Counted from the first letter of the stretch, positions 47,064-59,029 are shown. The stretch is 64,000 bases of DNA from Balamuthia mandrillaris (GCA_031835245.1 JAVKOQ010000120.1:98701-162700); one strand, 5' to 3'. The notes: a model not told the origin generated them from the letters alone. Numbers and translations are program-made.

Positions 47064-49132
47064 TTAGGCAGCAGCACCAGCCGCCTGTTGGGCCTTCCAG
47101 CGCTTGAACAGCATGACAGAGCCCCAAGAGAAGAGACCCGCGATCAGAAGCAACAGCACCACTCCTCCCACGATCGAGCCGACCAAAGCGTAGATAAGAG
47201 TATCAGAACTGGTCTCGCCGGAAGCATATTCTGAAAACGAGAAAGGAGAGATAAGTCATGATGATGAAATAGAAGAGAGGGTTTGAAGATAATACCTTCT
47301 TCGGCTTCCACCCTGGTGATGCAAGACTCGTCGTTGTTGACGCGGACGGAACAGTCGCTGCCAGCCCAGCAGACATAACAGTCGCAGACAGTAAGACTCA
47401 GACAGTCACCATTGCCAGAGCAACCATTGGGGCATCCTTTTGTTATTATGTCAGCAGACCAGAACAAGCGGATGAGAACGAAAGGGAGAAAGAGATGGGA
47501 GTAGAGAACGTACCAAGACCGTAAGCCCAAAAGTCTTCCATGTACTTGTTGTTACCATTGGGCTCGTGGGCAAGACCGCCAAACACAACGAGAGCTTGAG
47601 ATGAGGGGACGTATGTGGTGGCCATGTGAGCACGGGGCAAAGGCACAACATCGGAGCCAACGCCTCCAACGACTACCCACTTGTTGTACTCTTTTTCGAT
47701 TATGAAGCTTAGTATGAGAAGAAACTGCGAGAGAGAAAGAGAGTAACTTACCGTAAATGTAAGCCCAAAGATCGTTAAGATGGTCCCTGCCAATGCCGTC
47801 GCCACCGAAAATGAACATGATGTTATTGACGACGACCATGCCATGGTAGCATCGAGCCTCAGGGCGGGCGCCAATTGGGAACAGCTGTTGCAAAGTTTGA
47901 TCCGCTGTTTTTTTTTTTTAAAAAATATATATATTATTAAGGCAAATAAGAGAGGGAGAGAGAAACCAAGAGGTAGATACCAATGTCATACTCCCAAAGC
48001 TCATCCAAGAAACCTCCATTAGCATGTCCTCCGTAGTACTGCAAAGAGGAATAACACGAGAGGAAAGAAGAAGTTAGTGATAATCGTCGCTTTGAACATA
48101 ACAGAGAGAATACAAAGACACACCAGAACAACTTCCTTGTATCCGTCGATAACAGTTTGAGTCTCGTTGAGGGTCTCGTTGTAGAACTCGCTGGTCAAGG
48201 AAACGTTAAGGTAGGCAGCGGTGTGGCCGCACCTACCATCAAAGGTCACTCCGGTGGTGTTGGAGTTACCAACGACGCCATCCGCGTTCTTCAAACGGTC
48301 CATGATGTCGATTTCCGTCCAAGTCTGGGTATCGGTGTTGAAGATGTGCATGTCGTTCATGTTGGGATAGTGGGGGTAAGGGGTGCCTCCGCAACCTCCG
48401 AATAGGAGCATTTCGTTATCACTGATCATGGTGACCGGAGCGCTTTCCCTTCCATCAGGAGCGTCGTCTTCATCATAAAAGTCCCAATCGTTCGTCTCTG
48501 TGATTTTGTTTTTTATTTTTAATTTTGGATCTTCCATACAAAAAACTCCCAATAAAAGTAGGCCTACTGAGGAAGAGGACAAGGAGATGAAAAAATAAGA
48601 GCGGAAATAAAAAGACGCACCTGTGTTATAGGCGATAGAGTAACTTCTCCAGCAGGAGCCACAGAAGCTGGTTCCTCCGTAGTACCAAATAGTCTCCTCA
48701 TCGACGGTAGACATTTGGAACCAAATTGGGTCCCAGTTGCGTTGGGGGTCATCGTTATCTAAAATCTTTTCCCAAGTTGGTGTTATAGAGTCGTCACTCA
48801 GATTAGCTGTATTGATTTTTGGGAAAAAATAAAATATAAGTTACAAGGCAGAGAGAGAGAGAGAGAAGCAAAAGCGTACACAGCGCTATTCTCCAAGCAT
48901 AATTCTTCCACTCGGTCACCGGTCGGCCCAAAAGGTAAACATAGTCGCCAACAGTGTTCAAAGTTAAGCCGTAATGCAGATAAGGTTGGGTACCGTCGTT
49001 GGCCAAGTCCTCGTCGGAGTACACCATTTGGGTGGATAACTGCCTCCATTCGCCGGCTTTGAGGGCACCCGATTGGGGCAGCAAAAAAGCAAGGCCACAA
49101 AAGAGGGCCACCAACCACAAACTCCCCTTCAT
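47064..49132 (-). CDS. Secreted-ectodomain single-pass protein with kelch repeats and EGF-like module
   Basis: Minus-strand exons 49132-48880, 48806-48621, 48497-48124, 48038-47981, 47904-47752, 47690-47514, 47436-47296 and 47230-47064 give 502 residues in frame. The start gives a signal peptide (WLVALFCGLAFLLPQSGA). Kelch-type blades follow: YVYLLGRP, IWYYGGTSF, MLLFGGCGGTP with WTEIDI, HYGGHANGGF-like YYGGHANGGFLDELW, MFIFGGDGIGRDHLNDLW, LVVFGGLAHEPNGNNKYMEDFW. They form a predicted beta propeller. A cysteine-rich CPNGCSGNGDC...CDCYVCWAGSDC unit is EGF-like. One helix (LVGSIVGGVVLLLLIAGLF) and a short basic cytoplasmic tail end the protein. NETLNETQ and similar give N-glycosylation sites. 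Architecture recalls attractin/tip-like surface proteins. Ligand unknown. Confidence 0.9.
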
Positions 49133-49597
49133 GTCTCTATTGTCTCCTCGTTTCTGTTTCTTTTCTCAACAAAGAAATTGTGTGAGCACACACGAAACAA
49201 AAAGGACTGCGGCAAAGGGGCAACGGATAAACACGATTGACCTTGGCGCAAAGTACCGGGTAATGTGCTCATTTCCGGATTACCTTTTCCGGCTTCCAAA
49301 AGAATTGCCCTTTTTTCATAGGCCAAGAAATTTCGTTTCTGAACCTTCTCGGTCGATGATTGGACAATTCTGAACCCCTGTTTAATTAATTATATCCAAT
49401 CTATCTAAATATGAGGAATAAGGCCCAGGATACAAACAACCTCGCCCGAATCTTGTCCAAACGGAACCATAAAATTTTTTTTGTCTCTCTTTTTCTCCGC
49501 CCTTTTGTTAGTTTGTTAGAAATCAAAAACAAAGAGGGCAACGCGCGTTACCTCTCCGAATAACGCTTTCAGCGGAACGGCTTTACTCTCTACCCCT
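49133..49597. promoter_or_regulatory. Head-to-head promoter region between two surface-protein genes
   Basis: 465 bases separating divergent start codons; likely a shared two-way promoter. No GTCGAC site. An imperfect AT-rich stretch (TTAATTAATTATATCC) is at 49380-49396. No gene seen. Confidence 0.45.
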
Positions 49598-51879
49598 ATG
49601 GCTGCTGGAAATATTTTGTTCTTGTTGGTCGTGTTGACCGTGGCCAGCTGTTATGTCGGCGCAGCCCCTCAGCTGCGTGTGTTGAACGCCTCTCCTCCCT
49701 GGTGGGGCAGCATCACCAACGACATGCAGGTGGACGTGGCTGAGGAGACGCTCTTCGTTCTGGTAACTGCTGGTGCTGTCTCCCAGTACGAAGCCGTGCC
49801 TACTGGCTACCAGCTCGTCACTGTCAAACAGCAAACCGTCGGAGCCACCATCTTCAGCGAGAAGTTCTTGTTCGAAGAGGGCAAGAGCTACACCCTTTGG
49901 TTCGTCACCAAAACCGACGGAATGGGTTCGTTCTATCCTCTGAATTTTGTTTTATCTTGCTTACATCAAAAAATAACTAAAACAACTCAAAAAAAAAAAA
50001 ACAGGCGGTACCGCGTATGAAGCTGGACTGTCCTCCGAGAACGACCAGGTCATCCCCGGTGATGGCGCGCGGGTGTCGCTGCTCCATATTGGTTGTACTA
50101 CTCACCCTCTTCTGGGCGGTTGTGGCGAGGAAAACGTTTTCCTGGACATGCATCTTCAAGGACCAACCGACCAGTCTGCCCCCTTCGTGGCTACCAACGT
50201 CAAAGCGACCAAAGTCGTCAACGACGGTGCCTACATTGTAAAAATCAGACATGCCTCCAGCAACATACCCATCATTTCGGTTAGCATTTTTTTCTAACGC
50301 CAAAAATCTCCAGCGCTAAACCACAAAGTACTTACCTTGTGTGTCGAAAAATGAAAACAGAGTCCCTCGGTGACCTTTGGTCCTGGCGAGTTCTGGAGCG
50401 TTTTCTTGTTCGATCACTCCTTCCTCCGCAACGGAAGTGAGCCTTGCCTTGTCATCGTACCCGAATATGGACACGGAGATTTTGGTTCGTTCCCCTCCCA
50501 AAATCATCTCTCTCTCTCTCTCTCTCTTTTGGTCTAACGATTGTTTTTGCCGCAGATTCTCCTGGCCCTTGCGAGCAAGGAGATGAAGTAGCGGCCGTCC
50601 CTACCGACGTCTACAGCATCTCTGACAACAGCACCCTCCGCAACTGCGACACTGGCTGCGCTGGCGGCCCCTCCGCCGTGGCCGGCTTGGAGAACCACCC
50701 CAACATCACCGCCTGTGCCGGCGTGTTCACAGGTTACGTGGGTGGTCCCTCCGCTCAGAGCTTGTGCGCCCGATCTTGGCACGTCTGTTCTCAAACGAGG
50801 TACAGTGCCTCTCCCCCTTTTATATTTATCCATACATATTTTTTTTCCAGGGTTTGACACCCGCAAAAAAAAAAATTGTGTAGCGCGACGGACCGAGCTC
50901 TCCTGAAGCAAGTTACCTACGAAGAGTCCGCCGATGAGTTTGACGGCTGCTACACTTATGACGCTGCTCATGACTACGATACCTGCAGACCTTGTACTGG
51001 CAACATCCATGAGGATGACATGGCTGGTTGGTGTTTTTTCTTGGATCTCCCTTTGTTTGCTTATCTTCTTGTTAACGTCCGTTTGTTTCTCTCTTATCTC
51101 TTTGCTTTGTCCTTATTCTTTCAGGAATGGGTAGGGATTGTAAGTCTCACAATCCGAATGGTATTCATGGAGTGACTCACCTGCGTGACCCTGGCTGCAC
51201 CAAGAGCGGTCGAGTGGATTACTGCTGTGAAGGCTACAAGGAAAGCAAAGGCTGCCAATACGTCCAGAACTACACCTCTGGTGTCGTTTGTTGTGCCGAT
51301 AATGCTGAGAATCCTTGTTTTGATGGCCAATGCCCCAACGACTGCTGCGGCAATGGGCTCTGTGACCGTTCCTTCGGAACTTGCTCTTGCTTGCCTGGCT
51401 TCTCCGGCGAGGACTGCTGTACTGGTACACTATCGCTTGCCTTTACGCTGTTTCATTCAACCGTTTTTATGCATCCCTAACACGTTGAAACCTTTTCAGA
51501 ATGTGGCAAGTTGACCTGTGAGGACTGTTTCAACTCGAGCGTCTGTGGCTGGTGTGCCAACACTCAGGAATGCGTTGACATTTCTTCCACTACCTGCTTC
51601 GAGTTTGCTGAGAGCTGCCCTGTTATCTTGAAGGAAGAAGAAGACGATGGAACCATCAACGGTGTGCCCATTGGCGGTGTGATTGGTGCTGCTATCGGCG
51701 GTCTCGCTGTGACAATCTTGGTGGTTGGTGGCATCCTTGGCTTCTTCTTGTACAAGAAGTTCGCTGTGGGAGAGTACGCCGCCATGTGGGAGGATATGTT
51801 CTCCAAGAATGCCCACACTTCTTCCCTCTATGAAGGCAACACAACAGAAATTTCCTCTGGCCTTTACACTGGCCAGTAA
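49598..51879 (+). CDS. Single-pass surface protein with DUF4397-like, EGF-like and PSI modules
   Basis: Exons 49598-49925, 50005-50279, 50361-50484, 50556-50799, 50884-51026, 51125-51424 and 51500-51879 give 597 residues. A signal peptide (ILFLLVVLTVASCYVGA) precedes QLRVLNASP and, after a repeat of the pattern, IVKIRHASSNIP and VTFGPGEFWSVFLF, which fit the DUF4397 beta-sandwich style (LRVLHASP). The middle is cysteine-rich (CEQGDEVAAVPTDVY, CCEGYKESKGC). CPNDCCGNGLCDRSFGTCSCLPGFSGEDC is EGF-like, directly followed by CEDCFNSSVCGWCANTQECVD, a PSI (plexin-semaphorin-integrin) domain. One membrane helix (GAAIGGLAVTILVVGGILGFFLYKK) and a tail of about 45 residues end it. Likely an adhesion or recognition receptor; inference. 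Confidence 0.88.
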
Positions 51880-52358
51880 CTCTGTCGTTCCCTTTCCTCT
51901 TCTTTCTCTGTAGAAATATATTTTCATCAAAAAAAAAGTTTTTCTCTTTCAAAGTTGGTCTCTCTCTCTCTCTCTCTCTCTTGTGTGACACTAATTTTCT
52001 TCTCTCAGAGAAATAAACCGAGCAGACAGAGGAGAGGACGTGAGAGTGAAAGTGAAAGTTCCACTTTTGACTTCCCAAACAACCCCACCAACCCACAAAG
52101 GAAAGATTACCCACAAAGGGAAAGATCAGTTGCTGTTGTTAGGGCGTTTCAGGACTTGGTCGTACCTTTACCCTTTTTCTCATTTTTTTTTTCGTTTCAA
52201 AAACGTAGCGACTGCACACTCACATACGTTGCAGAGACCGTCCTCACTTCTGACGTGCGAGCAATAAGCGTGACTACCAAATCTGTTCTCTTGTCTTGGT
52301 TTATTATTCTTGTTGGCGTTCGTACTCCTGTAGTCTCTCTCTCTCTCTCTCTGTCTGT

Positions 52359-52407
<49 letters not shown>

Positions 52408-52501
52408 CCACTTTGCTTCGCCTTTCTCCTCTCTCTTTTATCTCTTAAAGTTGTTCCTTTTGATAGTCTCAAAGTCTCTCCCCATTTCTTTGCAGATAGA
52501 A
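51880..52501 (+). other. Intergenic region and probable spliced 5' leader
   Basis: Contains (CT)n at 51958-51980, CTGTCTGT variants at 52343-52365 and a (CT)n run to 52405. A clean acceptor (TTTCTTTGCAG) ends six bases before the next start codon, so an intron in the 5' untranslated region of the following gene is likely. No protein gene seen. Confidence 0.5.
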
Positions 52502-53447
52502 ATGCAAAGAGGCGGAAGACCACTTGTGATGAAAGTGGACTTCACCGCGCTTTTGCCTTGGGAACTTGGGCTTGAAGAAGAGCTTGGTGAAGATGTGGAC
52601 CGCATGGTTGCTGTGTTAGAAAAATATCGAGACCACGTTTCACTTTTGAAGTCACTCACACTGGCAGACCTGAAAAAAGCAACCAAACAAAAGTTCAAGG
52701 CTGTATATTCTGGTTTTTTTGTTACCTTGTTACAAGCTGACTATGTATGTATAACCATTATTTCTTTGAACCATTCTAACAAGCTTGGTTTCTTACCATC
52801 ACAGCATGCACAGCTCTTTGGAACTTTTTATGATTACTTGAAAGATACACTGTTTACTCTTTCAAAGACATCTCTTATTCAAATCCAAAGGTATAGATTT
52901 GTTGTTTGTGATGCATTATTCTTTTATTCATTCTTTGTTCTATTGCAGAAAGTTAAGAACAAAATATCCTGATGTGATAATGGCAAGTAATACAAAAAGC
53001 AAAGCTCGTTTAGTGGATTGTTTGTGTTCCTTTATTGGAGTGGGTCCAAACTTATCTACTCCAAAGCCAACTCCCATTCAAACTCTTTCTTCACTTTCAC
53101 CTCCACAAATTAACCCTATAGCTTCTACTTCTTCAAGTATTACTACAACAGTTAGTCCTGTTGCTTATTCTACTGCATCTTCTACTGTGTTAACTGTTGA
53201 TAAGAAATCAGTTTCTTCAATAGGTCAAAAGAGAAAAGAAAGAGAAAACACCAATTCAACTCCAACAATTTCATCTTCACAAACAACTTCTACAACACAG
53301 CTTGTAGAAGAAACAGAGAAATTTGCACAATACTTACAACAACACTTTTTAAATCCTTGGCATACTACACATACACCTATAGATACAAAACTTTTAATGG
53401 AATTGTTATCAGAGTTTCAAAAGTATTTAATTGAACATCATATATAA
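52502..53447 (+). CDS. Unrecognised 275-residue protein at the composition boundary
   Basis: Exons 52502-52744, 52805-52890 and 52949-53447 keep one frame to a stop. The first exon (LLPWELGLEEELGEDVDRMV, LLKSLTLADLKKATKQKFK) is host-like in base use. Later exons are markedly AT-rich with A/T third positions. The middle (HAQLFGTFYDYLKDTLFTLSK, IQRKLRTKYPDVIM) looks helical and folded; the region after residue 150 is Ser/Thr/Gln-rich and disordered; the end (WHTTHTPIDTKLLMELLSEF) may be another short helix. No family recognised. It could be host DNA at the flank of the mobile region or part of that region. Confidence 0.6.
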
Positions 53448-53654
53448 TTTTTTAAATTAATAAAAACATGTTCTAAACTAAAAAGGGCGCTCCTTTTTGG
53501 AAATTATTTTTGCAAAATAATTTTAAATTAATTTTAAAAAATATTAAATAAATAGTTTAGGATTAACAAAAAACAATTAAGTTTATCAAAAAATACTTTA
53601 AAAAGCCAAATTTATTGTGTGAAAGTGATGAACAATTGAATTATCTTACTTACA

Positions 53655-54083
53655 TTAATCATCACAATCATCACTTTCTTCTTTATTCTTCTTTTTCATT
53701 TTTCTCTTTTGTTGTGATGCTAAATAAGCATGCTTGGATATAGCTGACTTGATAATAGAGGATTGGGAAGAAGAAGGAAGAGAAGATGATTTAAATTGTT
53801 GTTGAAAGGCCAATCTACATTGAATAATGTGGTCCTCTAACAGATGTACTGTTAAAGCACTAAAACGTTGCATAATGCTTTCTTTTTCATTGTCCCAAAA
53901 ATGAGTAGAAAAAGCAAAATATCGATGCTTTTGTGCTAAACAAGCAAAGGCCATACACTCAGTAGAGGGATGCAAATCAATGATGCTGTCTTCATCTTTT
54001 GTGTAAAGACAAAGAAACAACTTGTAAATGAGGACAGGTTTGGTGGGAACAGTAACTGCCGTTTTAGGACCAAGGGTGAGTAC
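53655..54083 (-). pseudogene. Open-frame fragment, possibly a methyltransferase remnant
   Basis: An open minus-strand frame of about 142 codons running from a stop inside the direct repeat (54084) to TAA at 53655. It has no early ATG. The part DEDSIIDLHPSTECMAFACL followed by KHRYFAF and NEKESIMQRF has the spacing of the SAM-binding motif of DNA-methyltransferase-like folds (D-x-F-x-G-x-G then A-x-x-x-x-R-Y-x-G-x-E), but the glycines are missing. The tail is Ser/Lys-rich and ends acidic. It may be a 3' exon of a gene whose 5' part is not recognised, or a decayed gene. The methyltransferase idea is weak. Confidence 0.3.
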
Positions 54084-54158
54084 TCAGAACCTACAGCATT
54101 CAACTCCCCTAGTTAGGGTTAGGGGCGGGTACTCAGAACCTACAGCATTCAACTCCCC
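54074..54158 (+). repeat. Two direct repeats (29-base perfect core) flanking TTAGGGTTAGGG
   Basis: The core TACTCAGAACCTACAGCATT plus CAACTCCCC is identical at 54081-54109 and 54130-54158, with similar G-rich bases before each copy (GGGTGAG and GGGCGGG); the period is 49 bases. Between them, 54112-54125 reads GTTAGGGTTAGGGG, two telomere-type TTAGGG units. Candidate element end, attachment-like site or telomere-repair scar. Confidence 0.85.
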
Positions 54159-54262
54159 ATGGTCCATTCTATAAAACTCTAAGTCTATAAGTCCAACGGA
54201 TAAAGTGGGGCAAAGTAGCAATTTTTTCAATTTTCTCATAGGAATATATATATATATATAAT

Positions 54263-55147
54263 CTAACTGGATATAATCATAATATCATCATCATCATCAT
54301 CATCATCATTCTCCTTTGTTTCTTCCTCTTCATCCAAGATGGATATGACTGTAGTGGTAGTAGTAGAAGTAGGAGATGATGGGAGGGAAGCATGGTTGTC
54401 ATCCGGTGTGTCAAAGTCCTCATCATGGGCCACCAAGTATTTGTCTTTCAAAGCATCGAGATTGTTGAAGAATTCTGTGAGGAGATTGCGCCATTTGTCA
54501 TAGCAATCATTGTTGGTTCGGCGTTGGGTAGGCAAGTGTTTGGCAATCTCCAACCAAGACCATCCATCACACAAGCGCCAAGTGACAAGTCTACGGATTT
54601 CTGGTGTCTGCCAAGCAATCCGTTGTCGATGACCATTCTTCTGATATTTGAGTCGATTGGATAACATTTGTTGTCGCTGCTGAAGTGCTCTGCGAACTCG
54701 TTGTCGTGGTGGTGTTTTTTCTTTTGAGTTATGATTCCTTTCATCATCATCATCGTTATCATCGTTTTTTTTCAGAACATCATCATTAGGAAAAGTAGGT
54801 AAGAATGGCTGCTCTTGATGACGAGAGGTGAGGAATGCTTTGTGAATGGGTGATCCGTTGACCAACTTGGGAAGTACAGGAGCTACAAACTCATCCACCA
54901 GCTCATTCAAGCCACTGAAAAAACCTTGTAGAATGCCAGAGATATGTTGACGGCAAAGCTGACGATGAATATTGGGCCAACGAAGAGGAGATTTGTTTTT
55001 GGCCGCATAAGTTGCTGCAGCTTCAGCTAACACATCCTTGTCAAACTCATCTGAATGATTGTCTACCCAAGCAGTACAACATTCAAGCCACAAGGAGCGA
55101 TAAAATCGTATTTGTTGATCTTTGGTTGGTAAATCTGTTCGTTTCAT
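54263..55147 (-). CDS. Myb/SANT-like DNA-binding protein, neighbour of the recombinase
   Basis: Single exon of 294 residues from ATG at 55147. The upstream CTGCTTCTTTAG just before the ATG looks like an acceptor, so an intron in the leader or joining to an upstream exon is possible. Residues about 10-110 (IRFYRSLWLECCTAWVDNH, RWPNIHRQLCRQHISGILQ) are helical. Residues about 185-240 read IAWQTPEIRRLVTWRLCDG, WSWLEIAKHLP, and NDCYDKWRNLLTEFF: three helices with tryptophans spaced as in a trihelix/Myb-SANT domain. The C terminus is Asp/Glu-rich (poly-Asp from CAT repeats) and ends DIMIISS, reminiscent of a SUMO-interacting hydrophobic-acidic motif. Myb-like partners occur in several DNA transposon types, where they aid binding of element ends; that role here is inference. 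Confidence 0.7.
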   Translation of the reverse strand: MKRTDLPTKDQQIRFYRSLWLECCTAWVDNHSDEFDKDVLAEAAATYAAKNKSPLRWPNIHRQLCRQHISGILQGFFSGLNELVDEFVAPVLPKLVNGSPIHKAFLTSRHQEQPFLPTFPNDDVLKKNDDNDDDDERNHNSKEKTPPRQRVRRALQQRQQMLSNRLKYQKNGHRQRIAWQTPEIRRLVTWRLCDGWSWLEIAKHLPTQRRTNNDCYDKWRNLLTEFFNNLDALKDKYLVAHDEDFDTPDDNHASLPSSPTSTTTTTVISILDEEEETKENDDDDDDDDIMIISS

Positions 55148-55352
55148 GAAACTAAAGAAGCAGTGTAAAAGAAAGAAAAAGAAAGAAAAAGAGAAAAAGA
55201 GAAAAAGAGAAAAAGAAAGAATGAGAAAGAAAGAGAGAAAAAGAGACAAAAAAACAAAGTGTGAATAAATGATGCAATGTTAAAAGAAGAACAAATAGAC
55301 CAACACCAATCCATCAAAACAATTATTGTTTAGACCATGAATGTTGTTGCTG

Positions 55353-55766
55353 TTACAATAAACCTCTGCGTTCGAGCTGAGCGCTGAGTCTAAAGGTGCA
55401 TTTTTGAATGCAAGCAAGCAAGCAAACAAACAAACAAGCCATGACTGAATAGATTGATAGATAGTGGTAGATACCATCCAACACAAAACAAACCAGCAAA
55501 CAAACAAACCAACAAACAAACAACAACAAGCAAAGGCCAACAAAAAAAAAAACAAACAAACAAACAAACAAACAAACAAACCGTTGGCGAACAGCATGGA
55601 TAAAACTCTGATAGTTGGTATCTGCAGACCACTTGGATTGTTGTAAAGCCTCTGGGGATAGATTGTGAAATGCTTCTTTGGTAACTAGCTCTGGAGCAAT
55701 CACTGCAAGGGAGTGAGGATTAAAAAAAACCACAAAGAGAAAAAGTAAGCACAGGTGGTTTATAGA

Positions 55767-55805
<39 letters not shown>

Positions 55806-56644
55806 TAGCCAAAGAAAAAACAAAAGAAAAACAAAAAATCAGATGAATAACAAACCACAATGTCGAGGCCTCGGAGAATGATGATCAGCAGCAGCAGCAG
55901 AAGAAGAAGAAGAAAAAGAAGAAGAAGAAGAAGAAAAAGAAGATGAAGGATGAAGGGTGGTAACATTGCTAACCAAGCGATTGGCCACAATAGCACGTTT
56001 TAATGTATCCTTGACGTAGACTTGCTGAGATCTACCACGAGGTACCCAACCTGCAATAAGGGCAGTGGTATCCAGTACATTGTTCTGACTATGCCCTTCC
56101 TGCAGTCCCTCCAAGATCAAGGCAGTGCAAAGGAAGCCAGCACGTAAGGAGTGAAAGGAGAATAACCCTTCAGGATAACCAGCCCGAACAGCGCGGTCTT
56201 GCAGCTTGGCATTCAAAGTATCGCGTGACCATCCCCATAATGATGTTTGTTTTTGTTTGTCTGTCAAGCACCAGTTGTGAAACTCTCGCAAATCCAAACC
56301 ATGCTTGCACAGCAGATGCTTGTTTAGCCAGTAAATAAAATCTCCAAGACAAACTCCAGCGGTTGATGTTGTTGATGCAGCAGCGGTCGTGATGGTAGAG
56401 GTGGTAGTAGTGGTGCTAAGTGGCAATGAGGATAACGGGGATGGTGATGATGAAGATATTCCTCCTGGTGGTGGTGGTGGTGGTGGTGGTGGTGGTGTTA
56501 AATAACCTTCAAAAGTAACGACATGATTCCAATGATTTGGTATTCCTTTGGTGACTTGTTGGCGCAAAGAAAGGAAATAAAGAGGAGGAGAAAAGGCATC
56601 CTCTTGGTGGTGACAGCTGATGTTGCTGCTGCTGCTGCTGCGGC

Positions 56645-56696
<52 letters not shown>

Positions 56697-57040
56697 ATTG
56701 TTGTTGTTGGAAAAGGAGGATGAAAGTTTAGGTCGAAATGCCACAATATCACCCAAACGAATGTTTGCTGCTGTAATGGCTCTGGCACCAGTACAAACAC
56801 TGTGTAACCAACAACTGGCTTCACCAGCTTTGCTCACCAGTCCATCTGGAGTGGATGCGATGATATGCAAGACGTCATCCAGCAAACAAGCATCTTTGCA
56901 CAATTGTTTGCTAGAACAGGAGGGTTTGGCTCTTTTGCAATGCCGAATGGCCTGTTTGACTTGATCTTTGATGGCATCCATTTGGTTCTTTAGCAACAAC
57001 AAGTAGGCATGATCTGTTGCCATCATTGCTGTCGTGCGTC

Positions 57041-57092
<52 letters not shown>

Positions 57093-58491
57093 AGTGACAC
57101 CATCACCAAGAAGGGTTTTGGATAGAGGAGAAGCATTCCTGCTGGTTGTGGTGATAATAGAAGTAGGTGATGATGCTGGGGATGAAGAGATGGAAGAAAC
57201 AGAGGAAAAGGAGGAGGAGGAGGAGGAGGAGGAGGCAGCAAGGGTATCAAGCTGTTGTTGGATACTTTCATCATGCAAACGATAAAGACTGGCAATCATG
57301 ACATCACGCACAGAGCTCAAGGCATACCCCACATCCAAAATCAACCATTGAACAAAGGCTCCTACGTTATGGCGTTGGAGATTCAAAGGAAGAGCTGGCA
57401 AACATTGATGATGTGCACAATGCGCTTCCCAGATGGCCAAAGTCCAAGCATGTTTATGTTGGGTCGAAGGGCTCCATCGACTCGTCACTGCTGTCAACTC
57501 TGTCCAGCGCTCTTCTGACAAATGGTTCATCAATGTGATAGCACGAGAAAGACGTCTGCCGGCACCATCACCACCGTTACGACTACTGCTGCCATGTGTG
57601 GTATCATCATTATTATCATTTGCTGTTCTAGCTCCAATATGTTGGTTATCTCTTTTCTTCTTTTCTTGTTTTTCTTCTTTGTGTTTTTCTTTATCTTCTT
57701 CTTCTTCTTCTTCTTCTTCTTTGTCATCGGTCAATAACAACAAATCTATCAACGTTGGTGTGGCTGTTGTTTTGCTTGTTGCATCTATATCTGTTTCTGC
57801 TCCTCCTCCTCCTCTTCTGTCTAATGAGGATGATGATAATGACAATAAATTACAATTGCTACCGCTATCCATAACATCTTCATTGTTCTCAAAGACAAAG
57901 GACTCTGAATTTGTTGAAGAAGAAGAAGAAGAAGAAGAAGAAGATAAAGAAGAAGAAAAAGAAGAAGCAAATGAAGAAGAAGAACCAGAAGAAGAAATCA
58001 TCCTTTTTGGTTGTTGTTGTCGTGGTTGTGATTGGGTTGTTGATGCTGTGGTGGTAATGGTGGCGGTGGTGGTGGCGGTGGTGGTGGCGGTGGTAGATGA
58101 AAAGGGTGATGCAGAAAAAGGAGGTGAACAGAGTTCTGCAGGGTTATCAACATTAGCAATAACTGGAGCAGAATCAAGGGTGGTAGCTGATGGTGGTGTT
58201 TTTAACCAATAATGATCCAAAAACTGCTTGCGAATGAAAGAGCGAGAGTCCAGAGCCTGATAGGGAGGCAAGTGATGATAGAGAGATGTTGTGGATAAGG
58301 ATGATGATGATGATGATATTGAGACAATCGTTATTTCATCATCCTCTTCTTTTGCTGCTGTTGCTACTATTGTTTTTGCTACTGCTACTTCTTTGTTGTT
58401 GTTGTTGTTGTTGTTGTTGTTATTGTTGTTGTTTATTGGTAGAGGTTGGTCAAAGGCAGCAGGAATAGATAGATTATCTTCTGTTTGTTAA

Positions 58492-58527
<36 letters not shown>

Positions 58528-58993
58528 ATAGTAGACACAAACACAAACAACAAATTGTGAAACAAAAGAAACGAGAAGTTAGTAATTGAGGATGAATAAA
58601 TAAAGAGATGATAAAACTAAATGAGAACTATGTGGTTACTCGTTTTGTTTTTCCTTTTCTTTCTCTTTTTTTTCCTTTTTCATTTTTATAATTGCCTTTT
58701 CATCATACTCAGTTGTCTTTTTTTGTTGCCTATCTATTATTTACAACAACAATCACTACTATTACTCACTTACTCTCACTCAGCACTCTTAACCATTATT
58801 ACCATCACCACCATTATTACTTTACTATTCATCTATCTATCCATTGTTTGTTTAACCAATATTATTACCATCAACCAACCAACCAACCAACCAACCAACC
58901 AACTCAAGCTATCACTCAACTAACCAACAAATATAAAAAGAGAAAGAGATCACCTGCCTGTGTTACGGCGTTGTGAACGAGTTGTGGCTCCTT

Positions 58994-59029
<36 letters not shown>

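Noticed and set aside
58950-59000. Donor CAG|GTGATC after the 59419 exon of the recombinase gene
   Set aside because: It is the better consensus but breaks frame with the only nearby acceptor (58481). GTAACA at 58966 keeps the frame, so I used that and flagged it.
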